Shown here: in pieces, positions 36,076 through 45,515 of the stretch
Numbering within the stretch: the stretch's first letter is position 1
Layout of the letters: each line of letters begins with the position of its first letter
From: Demequina maris
GTDB lineage: Bacteria > Actinomycetota > Actinomycetes > Actinomycetales > Demequinaceae
Assembly (NCBI RefSeq): GCF_000971155.1
Contig: NZ_BBLX01000004.1
Location: 203,647 to 267,646, forward strand
Reading direction: 5' to 3'
DNA length: 64,000 bases
Position numbers and translations under genes: made by a program
Notes under the pieces: generated by a model
Told to the model about the DNA's origin: nothing
Database searches by the model: none
Seen by the model: the letters and a program-made list of their open reading frames with translations, nothing else

Positions 36076-37038
36076 ATGACCGCCGTGGTCCCGCGCGTCT
36101 CGCGACGCGACGACGCCCGCTACCGCGAGGCTGAGCGGGAGGTCTGGGCCCACCACGGGATGACGCCGGTCGAGCGGTGGGTCGAGGTGCCCGGCTACGG
36201 CATCCGCGTGCGGGCGCTCGAGCACGGCGAGGGCCGGCCCGTCGTCTTCGTCCACGGCAACCCGACCGCAGGCAACGTCTTCGTCCCGCTGGTCGCGGCG
36301 CTGCCCGGCGTGCGCGCGATCGTCGTCGACCGCCCCGGCTGCGGGCTGAGCGAGGCGCTCGACTACTCGGACATGACGCCCGACGACCTCCGGGCCGCGA
36401 TCACCGCGTACCTCTCGGCCGTCATCGAGGGGCTCGTCGGCGGGCCCGCGCACCTGCTCGGGAACTCCGCCGGCGGCGGCACCGTGCTGGTGGCGGCGGC
36501 GCGCCGGCCTGACCTGGTCGACAGCGTCGTGATCGAGGGCGTGCCCGCGGTGCGCGGCATGCGGCTGCCGCGCGAGCTCCGCATGACCGCGCTGACCCCG
36601 GTCGCCCGCATCGTCGCGGCGCACAAGGTCAACGAGGCGGACCTGCGCCGCTCCTTCCGCGCCATGGGCCACGGCGACCTGATCGACGCCGGTGGCCCGC
36701 CCGCCGCCGAGTTCGCGTGGCGCATGGCGCTGTCGCGGTACACCGACACGTACTGGCACGAGCTCTCGCTCATCCGCCGCTCCGCCACCTGGCGCGGCCT
36801 GCGCCCCGACTGGGTCGCCGGCAAGGAGACGCTCGAGGCGCTGCGCATGCCGAGCCTGTGGATCGTGGGCGACCGCGACCCGTTCGCGCGTCCCGAGCGC
36901 GTGCGCGCCTGGGCGCGCCACGCGCCGCAGTCGACCGTGCACGTGATGGAGAGCTCGGGTCATCAGCCGTGGCTCGACGACCCGGCGCGGCACGCGCGCC
37001 TCATCGACGGCTGGTGGAGCGCCGCGGCCGCGGCGTGA
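36076..37038 (+). CDS. Alpha/beta hydrolase
   Basis: 320 residues. Oxyanion motif VVFVHGNPTAGN near residues 55-66, nucleophile elbow GNSAGG, acid region LWIVGDRDPFARP and a catalytic-His motif SSGHQPWLDDP: a complete Ser-Asp-His triad. The HGNP form with GNSAGG resembles haloalkane dehalogenase-like and epoxide hydrolase-like esterases, but the dehalogenase Asp nucleophile is replaced by Ser. No signal peptide, so cytosolic. AGGAGC precedes ATG 36076. Substrate not predictable from context. Confidence 0.88.
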   Translation: MTAVVPRVSRRDDARYREAEREVWAHHGMTPVERWVEVPGYGIRVRALEHGEGRPVVFVHGNPTAGNVFVPLVAALPGVRAIVVDRPGCGLSEALDYSDMTPDDLRAAITAYLSAVIEGLVGGPAHLLGNSAGGGTVLVAAARRPDLVDSVVIEGVPAVRGMRLPRELRMTALTPVARIVAAHKVNEADLRRSFRAMGHGDLIDAGGPPAAEFAWRMALSRYTDTYWHELSLIRRSATWRGLRPDWVAGKETLEALRMPSLWIVGDRDPFARPERVRAWARHAPQSTVHVMESSGHQPWLDDPARHARLIDGWWSAAAAA

Positions 37039-37108
37039 GGGCGCGGAGGCGGCCGGAGTGCTCCCGAGCCTCCTGGAGCCGTGACCCGCCGGGCCTTCAG
37101 GCCCGCAA

Positions 37109-37134
37109 TAACCTACGGTGGCGTAGGTTAGGCT
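37109..37134 (+). promoter_or_regulatory. Leaderless fadD promoter with a perfect TetR-like palindrome
   Basis: TAACCTACG-GTGG-CGTAGGTTA (37109-37130) is a perfect 9+9 palindrome. The -10 TAGGCT (37129-37134) overlaps its right end and lies 6 nt before ATG 37141. The palindrome covers the -35/spacer, so a bound repressor (a TetR-type fatty-acid regulator is likely) would block transcription. Confidence 0.75.
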
Positions 37135-37140
37135 TGCTCC

Positions 37141-38952
37141 ATGCAGAGCAGCATGACGTCCCCCGCCCTCGCCACCGTCGACGAACACCTCCACCTCACC
37201 GCGCTCCTGCGCGCGCGCACCGCGGCCGACCCTGCCGCGCCCTTCGCCGAGGTCAAGTCCGAGTCCGGCGCCTGGCGCACCGTCACCCGGGCCGACTTCG
37301 AGCAGCGCGTGCGCGCCGTCGCGAAGGGTCTGATCGCCGCGGGCGTGGCCGCCGGCGACCGCGTCGGCGTCATGGGCGACACGAGCCTCGAGTGGTCCGT
37401 CATGGACTTCGCGGTCCTCGCCGTGGGCGGCGTGACCGTCCCGATCTACCCGTCCTCCTCCGCGGTGCAGTGCGCGTGGATCGTCGAGGACGCCGGCCTC
37501 GACTTCGTGGCCGCGGAGACACCCGAGCAGCGCGCGATGCTGACCGGTCTCGCGCACGCGCCCACCGCGCTCGCGCTCACCGCCGACGGCCTCGACGCCA
37601 TCGCCGGCGCGGGCGAGGAGGTCACCGACGACGCCCTCGACGCTCGCACGGCCGACGTGGTGCTCGGCGACCTCGCCTCGATCATCTACACCTCCGGCAC
37701 CACGGGCCGGCCCAAGGGCGCGATGCTCACGCACGGCAACCTGGTGGCCCACTGCGCGAACATCGAGCTCGATCCGCACTTCGGCGCCTTCGTGCAGGGC
37801 GAGACCCGCGTGCTGCTGTTCCTTCCGCTCGCGCACGTGTTCGCACGCCTCGCGATGGTGCTCGCGCTGTCGTCCGGGGCCGTCATCGGCTACACGCCGA
37901 ACCACCGCACGCTCGCCGCGGATCTCGCCTCGTTCCGGCCGACCTGGATGCCGCTCGTCCCGCGCGTGCTCGAGACCATCTACAACCGTGCCGACGGCGC
38001 GCAGACCGGCGTCAAGAAGAGGATCTTCCGCTGGTCCGCCTGGGTCGCGCGCGAGGTGTCGAAGGCTCAGGAGTCAGGCGGGCACGGCATCGTCCTCAAG
38101 CTCCAGTACGCCGTCGCGAACGCCCTGGTGCTGAAGAAGATCCGTCACCTTCTCGGCGGGCAGCTCGGCTACGTGCTCGCAGGCGGTGCGAAGCTGACGC
38201 CGAGCATCGGCCACTTCTTCCGCGGCCTCGGCGTCACCGTGATGCAGGGCTACGGCCTCACCGAGACCACCGCCGCCCACATGGGCACCCCGAGCACCGG
38301 TCAGGTGATGGGCACCGTGGGCCACCCGATCGCCGGCTGCGAGATCACGCTCGCCGAGGACGGCGAGATCCTCGCGCGCGGCGTCAACCTCTTCGCCGGC
38401 TACTGGAACGCGCCCGAGGCCACCGCCGCGGTCATGCGCGACGGCTGGTTCGCGACGGGAGACCTCGGCGAGATCCACGAGGGCAACCTCACGATCACGG
38501 GACGCAAGAAGGAGATCCTCGTGCTCTCCTCGGGCAAGAACGTCCAGCCCGCCACGCTCGAGGACTCGCTGCGCTCCCACCCGGCGATCCAGGACTCCGT
38601 GGTGATCGGCGACGGCCGCCACTTCGTGTCGGCGGTGGTCACTCTCGACCCGGTGCTGCTGCCCAGCTGGCTCGCGGCGCACGACCTGCCCGACATGCCC
38701 GTCGAGGAGGCCGCTCGCCACGACCGGGTCCGCGAGCTCATCGGGCGTGCCATCGCCACAGCGAACGAGCACGTCTCCCGTGCCGAGGCGATCCGCGAGT
38801 TCCGCATCCTGCCGCGCGAGTTCACGGAGGCGCAGGAGGAGATGACCGCCTCGCTCAAGGTTCGCCGCGAGACGGTCATGGAGCACTTCGCCGATGTGAT
38901 CGCGTCGATCTACGCACCCGCCGGCGGCTCGCCGAGCCAGGCTCGCTCCTAG
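37141..38952 (+). CDS. fadD: Long-chain acyl-CoA synthetase (AMP-forming)
   Basis: 603 residues, FadD15-like length. Activates fatty acids with ATP and CoA. The P-loop-like A3 motif IIYTSGTTGRPKGAMLTH is at about 181-198; then YGLTETTAAH (A5), GWFATGDLG (A7) and the C-terminal lysine motif GRKKEILVLSSGKNVQP (A8). A large insertion, as in bacterial/plant LACS proteins, is present (RADGAQTGVKKRIF). No membrane segment; peripheral to the membrane. The start is confirmed by the promoter 6 nt upstream. Probably monocistronic and repressed through the palindrome. Confidence 0.94.
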   Translation: MQSSMTSPALATVDEHLHLTALLRARTAADPAAPFAEVKSESGAWRTVTRADFEQRVRAVAKGLIAAGVAAGDRVGVMGDTSLEWSVMDFAVLAVGGVTVPIYPSSSAVQCAWIVEDAGLDFVAAETPEQRAMLTGLAHAPTALALTADGLDAIAGAGEEVTDDALDARTADVVLGDLASIIYTSGTTGRPKGAMLTHGNLVAHCANIELDPHFGAFVQGETRVLLFLPLAHVFARLAMVLALSSGAVIGYTPNHRTLAADLASFRPTWMPLVPRVLETIYNRADGAQTGVKKRIFRWSAWVAREVSKAQESGGHGIVLKLQYAVANALVLKKIRHLLGGQLGYVLAGGAKLTPSIGHFFRGLGVTVMQGYGLTETTAAHMGTPSTGQVMGTVGHPIAGCEITLAEDGEILARGVNLFAGYWNAPEATAAVMRDGWFATGDLGEIHEGNLTITGRKKEILVLSSGKNVQPATLEDSLRSHPAIQDSVVIGDGRHFVSAVVTLDPVLLPSWLAAHDLPDMPVEEAARHDRVRELIGRAIATANEHVSRAEAIREFRILPREFTEAQEEMTASLKVRRETVMEHFADVIASIYAPAGGSPSQARS

Positions 38953-39066
38953 GGGCGGTCCCCGGGCCGCCGCATCGTCCCGGCCCCAGAAGTGGGGACC
39001 TTCCGGTCCGCGGCCACCCGACGTAGCCTGACGGGGTCGCGCCGCGGCGCGGCAGGGGAGGAGCCC

Positions 39067-40035
39067 ATGGCCGATCTCGCGATCGAGACCCAGGGCCTGG
39101 TCAAGGTCTACGGGGCGACGCGCGCCCTCGACGGGATCGACCTGGCCATCCCGCGCGGGGGTGTGCACGGCTTCCTGGGGCCCAACGGCGCCGGCAAGAC
39201 CACCGCGATCCGCATCCTCGCGACCCTGATCCGCCCGGACGCGGGCACCGCGCGCGTGCTCGGCCGCGACGTCATCCACCAGGCCCACGAGGTGCGCAGC
39301 CTCGTCAGCCTGACCGGCCAGTTCGCGTCGATCGACGAGGACCTCAGCGGTCGCGAGAACCTCCGGCTCATCGCCAAGCTGTACGGCTACGGCGGCGCCT
39401 CCGCGACGGGACGCGCCGACGAGCTGCTCGAGGCCTTCGGCCTGGACGATGCGGCGGCCAAGCAGGTGAAGAACTACAGCGGCGGCATGCGGCGCCGGAT
39501 GGACATCGCGGCCTCGCTCGTGGCGACCCCCGAGGTGCTGTTCCTCGACGAGCCCACCACGGGCCTCGACCCGCGCAGCCGCAACGAGGTGTGGGACATC
39601 GTGCGGGCGCTCGTCGCGCACGGCACCACCGTCATGCTCACCACCCAGTACCTCGACGAGGCCGACCAGCTCGCGGACCGGATCTCCGTGATCGACCACG
39701 GCCGGATCATCGCCGAGGGCACGTCCACCGAGCTCAAGGCCTCGGTAGGAGCGGGGTCGCTGCACGTGCGCGTCATGCACCGCGACGACCGCGAGCGCGC
39801 CCGCGGCATCCTGATCCGCGAGCTCGGCGTCGAGGTCGAGGCCATGTCCGACCCGCAGGCGCTCGTCGCCGCGCTTGAGGACCGCGGCCGCGTCACCCGC
39901 GCGATCACCGCCCTCGAGGACGCGCGCATCGAGCTCGCCCAGCTCTCCCTCGGCCAGCCCACGCTCGACGAGGTGTTCCTCGCGCTCACCGGTCACGCGG
40001 CCGAGCCCGGGGACGATGCGGAGGAGGCCGCATGA
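39067..40035 (+). CDS. ABC transporter ATP-binding protein, daunorubicin-resistance type
   Basis: 322 residues. Walker [10 protein letters not shown] at 38-46, signature [13 protein letters not shown], Walker [19 protein letters not shown]-loop in [15 protein letters not shown], and a C-terminal DUF4162-like tail ([11 protein letters not shown]). This is the DrrA-type exporter subclass handling drugs or lipids. Its stop overlaps the permease start by 4 nt (ATGA), so the pair forms one unit. TAGCCT at 39024-39029 is a candidate -10. A GGACGATGCG word is embedded at 39444 and another at 40011. Confidence 0.93.
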   Translation: MADLAIETQGLVKVYGATRALDGIDLAIPRGGVHGFLGPNGAGKTTAIRILATLIRPDAGTARVLGRDVIHQAHEVRSLVSLTGQFASIDEDLSGRENLRLIAKLYGYGGASATGRADELLEAFGLDDAAAKQVKNYSGGMRRRMDIAASLVATPEVLFLDEPTTGLDPRSRNEVWDIVRALVAHGTTVMLTTQYLDEADQLADRISVIDHGRIIAEGTSTELKASVGAGSLHVRVMHRDDRERARGILIRELGVEVEAMSDPQALVAALEDRGRVTRAITALEDARIELAQLSLGQPTLDEVFLALTGHAAEPGDDAEEAA

Positions 40036-40880
40036 CCACCCAGACCGCACCCCAGACCGCGGAGGCCGCGCCGCGGCCCGCCGCCATCGCATCGGCGCTC
40101 GCGAGCGGGAGCCGTCCGCGGCGCCCGGGCGCGCTGTCGGAGTCGCTCACGTTCGGCTGGCGCGCGCTGCTGAAGATCAAGCACTCGCCCGAGCAGCTCC
40201 TCGACGTCACCCTGTCGCCGGTGCTGATGGTGCTCCTGTTCACGTACCTGTTCGGCGGCGCGATCGCCGGCTCGGTCGAGGACTACATCGCGTTCCTCGC
40301 GCCGGGTGTGCTCGTGCAGTCGGTGCTCATCGTGTCGATGTACACCGGCGCGACGCTCCGGGAGGACATCGACAAGGGCGTCTTCGACCGCTTCCGTGCG
40401 CTGCCCATCTGGCGGCCGAGCGCGCTGGTCGGCATGCTTCTCGGCGATACGGTGCGCTACACGGTGGCCGCCGCGGTGACCGCGATCGCGTGCCTCTTCA
40501 TCGGCTGGAGGCCTGCCGGCGGAGTCGCCGGCGTCGCCGCGGGCACCGCCGTGATGCTGGTCTTCGCCTTCGCGCTCAGCTGGATCTGGACGTTCATCGC
40601 GATGCTGGTGAGCTCGCAGCGCGCCCTCATGGGCATCGCCTGGATCGCGGTGATGCCCCTGGTCTTCGGCTCGAACATCTTCGTCGACCCCAGCACCATG
40701 CCCGGCTGGCTGCAGGGCTGGGTCGACGTCAACCCGGTCTCGCACGCGGTGACCGCCGTGCGCGACCTCATGAACGGCGTCTCCGCCGGCAGCGAGCTCG
40801 TGTGGGTCGCGGGCTGGTCCGCGGCGCTCGTCGCGGTGTTCGGCACGCTCACGATGTGGCGGTACCGCGACCCGAGGTGA
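40032..40880 (+). CDS. ABC-2 type transporter permease
   Basis: 282 residues. After ~50 cytosolic residues there are six hydrophobic segments ([110 protein letters not shown]). The fourth-loop motif [16 protein letters not shown] is typical of DrrB-like exporters. Works with the overlapping ATPase. The two-component system 650 bp downstream could control it, a common pairing, though another gene on the opposite strand lies between them. Confidence 0.92.
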   Translation: MTTQTAPQTAEAAPRPAAIASALASGSRPRRPGALSESLTFGWRALLKIKHSPEQLLDVTLSPVLMVLLFTYLFGGAIAGSVEDYIAFLAPGVLVQSVLIVSMYTGATLREDIDKGVFDRFRALPIWRPSALVGMLLGDTVRYTVAAAVTAIACLFIGWRPAGGVAGVAAGTAVMLVFAFALSWIWTFIAMLVSSQRALMGIAWIAVMPLVFGSNIFVDPSTMPGWLQGWVDVNPVSHAVTAVRDLMNGVSAGSELVWVAGWSAALVAVFGTLTMWRYRDPR

Positions 40881-40908
40881 CGGGTCGCGGTACGCGGGCT
40901 GACTGCGG

Positions 40909-41352
40909 TCACATGCTCGCGACGTACGCGCACACGTCGAGCACGATGAGCGCGCTGCCCAGCCAGGCGAGCGCCTCGTCCTGGCGGCCCTCGCCGCGCC
41001 GGACCCAGCCGATGGTCGCCGCCACGCCGCCGGCGATCACCGGGAGCATCGTCCAGAAGAAGAACGGTGAGACCACGACGCCGACGGCGAGCGCAGTCCA
41101 CGCGACCGCGTGCGCGCGGCGCGGCCCGCCGCGCAGCGCCCAGGGCACGAGGGCGGTCATCGCGACGAGGGCGACCGCGCCGATCGCCGCGATGATGAGC
41201 GCGGTCTCGACCCATGGGTCGCGGTCGAGGCCGCGGATCCCGACGGTGGCGACGGACAGGACAGGCATCGCCACGGCGGTCGCCGTGACGACGAGCGTGG
41301 CGCGCCGGGATGCCGTGCCCGCCACGGGACTTGAGGTGTCGGTGATGGACAT
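40909..41352 (-). CDS. Four-helix membrane protein of unknown function
   Basis: 147 residues, four predicted membrane helices (LVVTATAVAMPVLSVATVGI; ALIIAAIGAVALVAMTALVPWAL; AVAWTALAVGVVVSPFFF-TMLPVIAGGVAAT; AWLGSALIVLDVCAYV). The layout resembles small DUF4190-type membrane proteins. GAGGAGGCTCCC precedes the ATG. It is convergent with the ABC permease (28 bp gap) and divergent from the histidine kinase. No motif indicates function. Confidence 0.75.
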   Translation of the reverse strand: MSITDTSSPVAGTASRRATLVVTATAVAMPVLSVATVGIRGLDRDPWVETALIIAAIGAVALVAMTALVPWALRGGPRRAHAVAWTALAVGVVVSPFFFWTMLPVIAGGVAATIGWVRRGEGRQDEALAWLGSALIVLDVCAYVASM

Positions 41353-41532
41353 GGGAGCCTCCTCGGTCGATGCCGGAGCGGACCTCCGACGCTGCCGACG
41401 CTATGGCGGCGAGGGTCGCGATCGCCTCGCCTTCACGGCCAGTTCGGCGACGCGCTCCTCTGCCTGGAGGTGCACGCCCCGCTCCATCCAGGGATGGATG
41501 ACCTGCCTGGTGCGTCGGCCTATGCTCGATCC

Positions 41533-42657
41533 ATGAAGGCGCCGATGGGGGTCCTGCGCGATGCGTTCGCACAGGACCTCGCGCTCGCCGCCGTCCTCAC
41601 CGTGGTGGCCCAGGTCGAGCTCGCGCTCGCGGACGACGTGGAGGGCCCGCGCGCGTGGCACGCCGCCGGGTTCGCGCTCGTCACCGGTGCGGTCGCGCTG
41701 AGGCGTCGCGCGCCTCTCGCCGCGGCGGCGGCGGGCGCGGTCGGCATCACGATGTCGACGCTCGCGGGCGAGGTGCCCGGGCCCGTGGCCCCGCTGCTGT
41801 CCCTGATCCTGGTGACGTACGCGGTTGCCTCGTACTCCAGCATGCGCCGCGCGCTCGCAGGCCTCGCGATCGTCGTGGCGGCCATCCTCGTCTACCCGTT
41901 GGTGGCGCGGTCGACGTTCGGCGACGAGCTCGGCAACCTCGTGATCTTCGTCGCGATCTGGCTGCTCGGCGTCGCGGTCCGACGGCGTGAGCAGCGCGCC
42001 GCCATCGCCGAGGCCGAGGTCGCGCGGGAACGCGCGGCGCACGAGGCCGAGCGTGCGCGCGCGGTTCGCGACGAGCGGCTGCGCATCGCGCGCGAGCTCC
42101 ACGACGTGGTCGCGCACGGGGTGAGCGGCATGGTCCTGCACGCGGGAGCCGCCCGCCAGGCGCTGACCACCGAACCCGAGGCGGCCGAGGCGTCGCTGCT
42201 CGAGGTCGAGGCCGCCGGTCGGCAGTCGCTCGGCGAGCTGCGCACGATGCTCACGGTGATGCGCGTCGACGACACGATGCCCGGGGACCTGGTCGAGGCC
42301 GCGGTCGAGCGCGCGCGAGAGGCCGGGCTGGCGGTGGACGCGCGGATCGTCTGGGCGCCCGAAGCGCTCGCCGCGGAGACCGTGCTCGCGGCGGGGCGCA
42401 TCGTGCAGGAGGCGGTCACCAACGTGGTCCGTCACGCGCAGGGCGCGACCCGGGTCGTGATCGACGTCGAGGACGTCGGCGCATCGGTGCGGGTGCGGGT
42501 CGCCGACGACGGCCGCCCGAGCGGCGATCCCCGGCCCGGGCTGGGGCTCGTCGGCATGCGGGAGCGTGCCGCGGCGCTGGGCGGCGAGGTCGACGCCGGG
42601 CCCGCTGAGGACGGGGGCTGGCGCGTCGAGGCGCTCCTGCCGAGGGGCGCATCGTGA
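41533..42657 (+). CDS. Sensor histidine kinase (NarL/DesK-type, HisKA_3)
   Basis: 374 residues. Four to five N-terminal membrane helices (about 15-150), a coiled coil of Arg/Glu/Ala (EQRAAIAEAEVARERAAHEA), the dimerisation/phosphoacceptor box RIARELHDVVAHGVSGM with His190, then an HATPase domain (IVQEAVTNVVRHAQGAT, GLGLVGMRERAAALGG). There is no extracellular domain, so the signal is probably sensed in the membrane. TATGCT at 41521-41526 ends 6 nt before the ATG, giving a leaderless mRNA and fixing the start. It overlaps the response regulator by 4 nt. Confidence 0.93.
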   Translation: MKAPMGVLRDAFAQDLALAAVLTVVAQVELALADDVEGPRAWHAAGFALVTGAVALRRRAPLAAAAAGAVGITMSTLAGEVPGPVAPLLSLILVTYAVASYSSMRRALAGLAIVVAAILVYPLVARSTFGDELGNLVIFVAIWLLGVAVRRREQRAAIAEAEVARERAAHEAERARAVRDERLRIARELHDVVAHGVSGMVLHAGAARQALTTEPEAAEASLLEVEAAGRQSLGELRTMLTVMRVDDTMPGDLVEAAVERAREAGLAVDARIVWAPEALAAETVLAAGRIVQEAVTNVVRHAQGATRVVIDVEDVGASVRVRVADDGRPSGDPRPGLGLVGMRERAAALGGEVDAGPAEDGGWRVEALLPRGAS

Positions 42658-43310
42658 TCGCGGTCGGCATCGTGGACGACGAGGCAATCGTGCGCTCGGG
42701 CGTCGCGCTCATCGTGAGGTCGCAGCCCGACCTCGAGGTCGCCGGCGAGGCCGATGACCTCGGGTCGGCGCTCGCGCTCGCGCGCGAGCTGAGCCCTGAC
42801 GTGATGCTCGTCGACCTGCACCTGGGGGAGGAGAGCGGGCTCGACGTGATCGCGCGCCTGCTGGCTGCGGCGTCCCCGCCGCGCGTCATCGTGCTCACGA
42901 CGTTCGACGCGGACGAGAACGTCTACCGGGCGCTGCGCGCGGGAGCCTCGGGCTTCGTGGTGAAGTCGTCGCCTCCTGAGCACCTAGTGGCGGCGATCCG
43001 CGCGGCCGCCACCGGCGACATGCTCATCAGCCCGCCCGTGACACGCCGTCTCATCGAGGCCTTCCTCTCCGCACCGTCGCCCGTTCCGGCGGCAGAGGTC
43101 GCCGCGCTCACGGATCGCGAGGTGGACGTGTGGCGGGCGATCGCCCGCGGGCAGTCGAACGACGAGATCGCCGCCTCCCTGTTCATGAGCGTCGGCACGG
43201 TGAAGTCGCACATCAACCACCTGTACGCGAAGCTGGGCGTGCGCGACCGCGCGCAGGCCGTGATCGCGGCCTACGAGTCCGGGGTGGTGCGGGTCGGCGA
43301 CGGCGGCTGA
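42654..43310 (+). CDS. Response regulator, NarL/LuxR family
   Basis: 218 residues. The receiver domain has acidic residues D8-D9, phospho-acceptor D54 (VMLVDLHLGEESG), T82 region VLTTFDADE and K104 in VVKSSP. The C-terminal LuxR helix-turn-helix is LTDREVDVWRAIARGQSNDEIAASLF, then VGTVKSHINHLYAKLGV. GTG 42654 overlaps the kinase stop (GTGA), so translation is coupled. Targets are not visible; the upstream ABC exporter is a candidate. A CGCATCGTCC word begins 4 nt past the stop. Confidence 0.95.
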   Translation: MIAVGIVDDEAIVRSGVALIVRSQPDLEVAGEADDLGSALALARELSPDVMLVDLHLGEESGLDVIARLLAAASPPRVIVLTTFDADENVYRALRAGASGFVVKSSPPEHLVAAIRAAATGDMLISPPVTRRLIEAFLSAPSPVPAAEVAALTDREVDVWRAIARGQSNDEIAASLFMSVGTVKSHINHLYAKLGVRDRAQAVIAAYESGVVRVGDGG

Positions 43311-43400
43311 GCACGCATCGTCCCTGCTTGACTATCGAATCGCGATCGTGCGGGACCAAAAGCGTCACCGGGTGCCCCGCGGATAGGGAATGATTCTCCG

Positions 43401-43790
43401 GTGACTTTGACGCAGGACATCGAGCCCCGGACGTACTTCCGCACCTTCGAGGCCGCGCTGGCGGACTTCAAGCCCCCGGCCGAGAACATCGACCAGATCA
43501 TCGACGTGGTCCGTACCCTCAGCTACGAGCACGTGTACATCCCCGAGTCGCGCGCCTTCATCGCGCTCGAGCCGGCGGGCAGCACCACGCCCGTCGCGTT
43601 CATCGCCCACGGCTACATCGCCGTGCACCCGGAGGAGGGCGACAACTACTGGATCGAGCTGCCGGCCCACCAGGCCGCCGCCAAGGGCTTCGCCGCGGTC
43701 GCGAAGCAGGTCGAGGAGGCCGTGATCCCCACGTGCGCCACCTGCTTCACCAACCTCCCGTCGACCGGGATGTGCGACTACTGCGACTAG
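43401..43790 (+). CDS. Small protein with C-terminal zinc ribbon
   Basis: 129 residues from GTG 43401. An alpha/beta N-terminal part (TYFRTFEAALADFKPPAENI, FIALEPAGSTTPVAFIAHGY) and a C-terminal CxxC-x9-CxxC ribbon (C112, C115, C125, C128; CATCFTNLPSTGMCDYC). Probably a cytosolic metal-binding protein; I do not recognise a named family. It stands alone between the response regulator and an intergenic hairpin. Confidence 0.75.
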   Translation: MTLTQDIEPRTYFRTFEAALADFKPPAENIDQIIDVVRTLSYEHVYIPESRAFIALEPAGSTTPVAFIAHGYIAVHPEEGDNYWIELPAHQAAAKGFAAVAKQVEEAVIPTCATCFTNLPSTGMCDYCD

Positions 43791-43862
43791 ACCTCGGCTG
43801 AACGCCGGGTGAATCCGCGCCGATCTGGACGCGTCACCCGCATTCATCGCCGATAATTGACT

Positions 43863-43920
43863 CGACCCCGAGGTCGGGTGCCCTCTTCATTCCAGTTCCG
43901 GGTTCCCGATCTCGGGGTCG
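43863..43920 (+). terminator. Long hairpin after the zinc-ribbon gene
   Basis: CGACCCCGAGGTCGGG (43863-43878) pairs with CCCGATCTCGGGGTCG (43905-43920): 16 bp with one G-U, loop 26 nt. The gap 43791-44078 is otherwise empty and less GC-rich than its surroundings. Confidence 0.65.
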
Positions 43921-44078
43921 TCCTATGCCCGGGCGCCGCCTCACGTGAGAAATCCGAAAAATCAGGACCAACGGTGCTTGTGTGCATCGATGGACGGTTC
44001 CTACCCTTGGCCGCATCGTCATGAGGGCCGCCATCGGGGGCGGGCCGCGGACGACGCGCAGCTCAGAGAGGAGCCGCC

Positions 44079-44300
44079 ATGCCGGAGGTGCTCGCTCAAG
44101 TAGAGGTCGGCCAGATCGCGCAGTCCACAGCGTTCGTCTGCGAGGCGCGCGGTCATCAGTTCATCGACGAGGTCCGCCTCGATTCGAAGCTGGCGAAGGA
44201 GGATCGCCGATATCGCGAGGGCGTGCGCTGGATCCGGCAGTGGAGCGGCTACTGCGCATGCTGCGGCCGGCGTGTGCGGGTCACGCCCCTCGCCGCCTGA
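44079..44300 (+). CDS. Small Cys-containing hypothetical protein
   Basis: 73 residues, with AGAGAGGAGCCGCC before the ATG. Cys at 21, 59, 61 and 62 (VCEARGH and YCACCGRRVRV) could hold a metal. It is rich in charged residues in the middle. Family unknown. Convergent with the dihydrofolate-reductase-like gene, stop codons 4 bp apart. Confidence 0.65.
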   Translation: MPEVLAQVEVGQIAQSTAFVCEARGHQFIDEVRLDSKLAKEDRRYREGVRWIRQWSGYCACCGRRVRVTPLAA

Positions 44301-44303
44301 ACG

Positions 44304-44870
44304 TCAGAGGACGTCGTACACGAGCGTGACGTGACCGCTCGGGAGGGCGTCGATCTCGACGGGGCGCAGCGTGCGCGCGTGCCGCAGACCCGGCGTGGTG
44401 GGACGGCCCTCCCCGATGAGCACCGGGACGATGCGCAGCCTGACCGCGTCGACCAGCTCCGCCTGGAGCAGGGCGCCCGCCAGGATGAGGCTGCCCCACA
44501 GGACGATGTCGCCCTCGTAGCAGTGCTTGAGGCGGCGCACGGTGTCGCGCGGCTCGCCCACCTCGACGGTCGCCGAGGCGTAGTCGCCCCACGGCGCGCG
44601 CCGCAGGGTGTTGGTGACGACGTGCTTGGGCGTCTCGTTGATGAAGTCCGCGAGGGGCTCCTCGTCCGTGGTCTTGCCCGGCCAGTAGTCGGAGAACAGC
44701 TCGTAGGTGTTGCGACCCAGCAGGATCGCGTCGACGTTCTCGAGCATCGCGATCTGCCCGCGGTCCGTCGCGTCGAACGGGCCCGGGATGCGCATGAAGT
44801 CCAGCTTGCCGTCGGGGCCCGCGGCGAAACCGTCGACGGTCACGATCTGCTCCACGATGAGGCGTCCCAT
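44304..44870 (-). CDS. Dihydrofolate reductase / RibD C-terminal domain family protein
   Basis: 188 residues. Start GRLIVEQIVTVDGFAAGPDG, then ENVDAILLGRNTYELFSDYWP, DIVLWGSLILAGALLQAELVDAVRLRIVPVLIGEG: the NADPH-binding pattern of the YyaP/YwjB-RibD C-terminal group. Members reduce pterin- or pyrimidine-like substrates; the actual substrate is unknown. TACTCT (complement of 44877-44882) ends 6 nt before ATG 44870, so the mRNA is leaderless. A GGACGATGCG word lies inside (44426). Confidence 0.9.
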   Translation of the reverse strand: MGRLIVEQIVTVDGFAAGPDGKLDFMRIPGPFDATDRGQIAMLENVDAILLGRNTYELFSDYWPGKTTDEEPLADFINETPKHVVTNTLRRAPWGDYASATVEVGEPRDTVRRLKHCYEGDIVLWGSLILAGALLQAELVDAVRLRIVPVLIGEGRPTTPGLRHARTLRPVEIDALPSGHVTLVYDVL

Positions 44871-44914
44871 ACGGCCAGAGTAGGTCGCGTCGCCCCACGT
44901 TGGCGCGGTCGTTC

Positions 44915-45440
44915 CTAGGGACGATGCGCGGGATCGGTCGCGGGTGCGCTGGGGGTGCGCGTGCGGGTGACTGCGCGCAGGTCACGGCCCACGATCACCA
45001 GCGTCGCGATCGCCGGCAGCGCGATCACCGTGTCCCACAGCTGGCCGGGCGCGCCCATTCCGATCATGGCGTCGCTCGGCTGCACGGCGATCCACTGCGA
45101 CACTCCGAGGACGGCGATCCACGTCGCCATGCCGGCTGCGGTGATCCACGCGGCGGCGTGCCAGGCGCCGACCGCCCGCGGGCTCTCCCCGACGCGTGTG
45201 CGGCGCACGACCCAGCCGGCGACGAGCGCGAACGCGGTCACGAGCATCACCGCGCCGAGGAGCCAGTTCGCCTCCTTGGGCATGGTCCGCTCAGCCGGGA
45301 TGACGCTCGCGCTCGGGTCGTCCCACGTGCGCAGCTGCTCGGGCACGCTGACCACGACGAGCAGCGCGCCGAGCGCCGAGCGCGAGCACGATGCGCACCG
45401 TCAGGGAGCCTGCTGCCACCAGCCGCGACCACTGTGTCAT
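44915..45440 (-). pseudogene. Membrane protein gene broken by a 7-bp tandem duplication
   Basis: The natural start is ATG 45440 (MTQWSRLVAAGSLTVRIVLALG). That frame then breaks at two adjacent copies of GCGCCGA (45366-45379, plus-strand reading). Removing one copy restores a continuous 172-residue protein with LVVVSVPEQLRTW joined to the start. Downstream 146 residues remain open from GTG 45355 and contain three more membrane helices (WLLGAVMLVTAFALVAGWVV, AAWITAAGMATWIAVLGVSQ, VIALPAIATLVIVG). Either a recent inactivation, a slipped-strand (phase-variable) switch or a sequencing error. Family unknown. Confidence 0.75.
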
Positions 45441-45515
45441 GCGGCCATCGTGCCTGGTCAGCGGGGGAGAGCGCTAGGGTCCCGTGGTGTTCGCGCGGGC
45501 GCGGCTTGGCGACCG

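Noticed and set aside
44915..45355. Complete 146-residue gene starting at GTG 45355
   Set aside because: It would lack the first membrane helix and a ribosome site; an intact start with matching helix lies upstream in another frame, joined by removing 7 bp.
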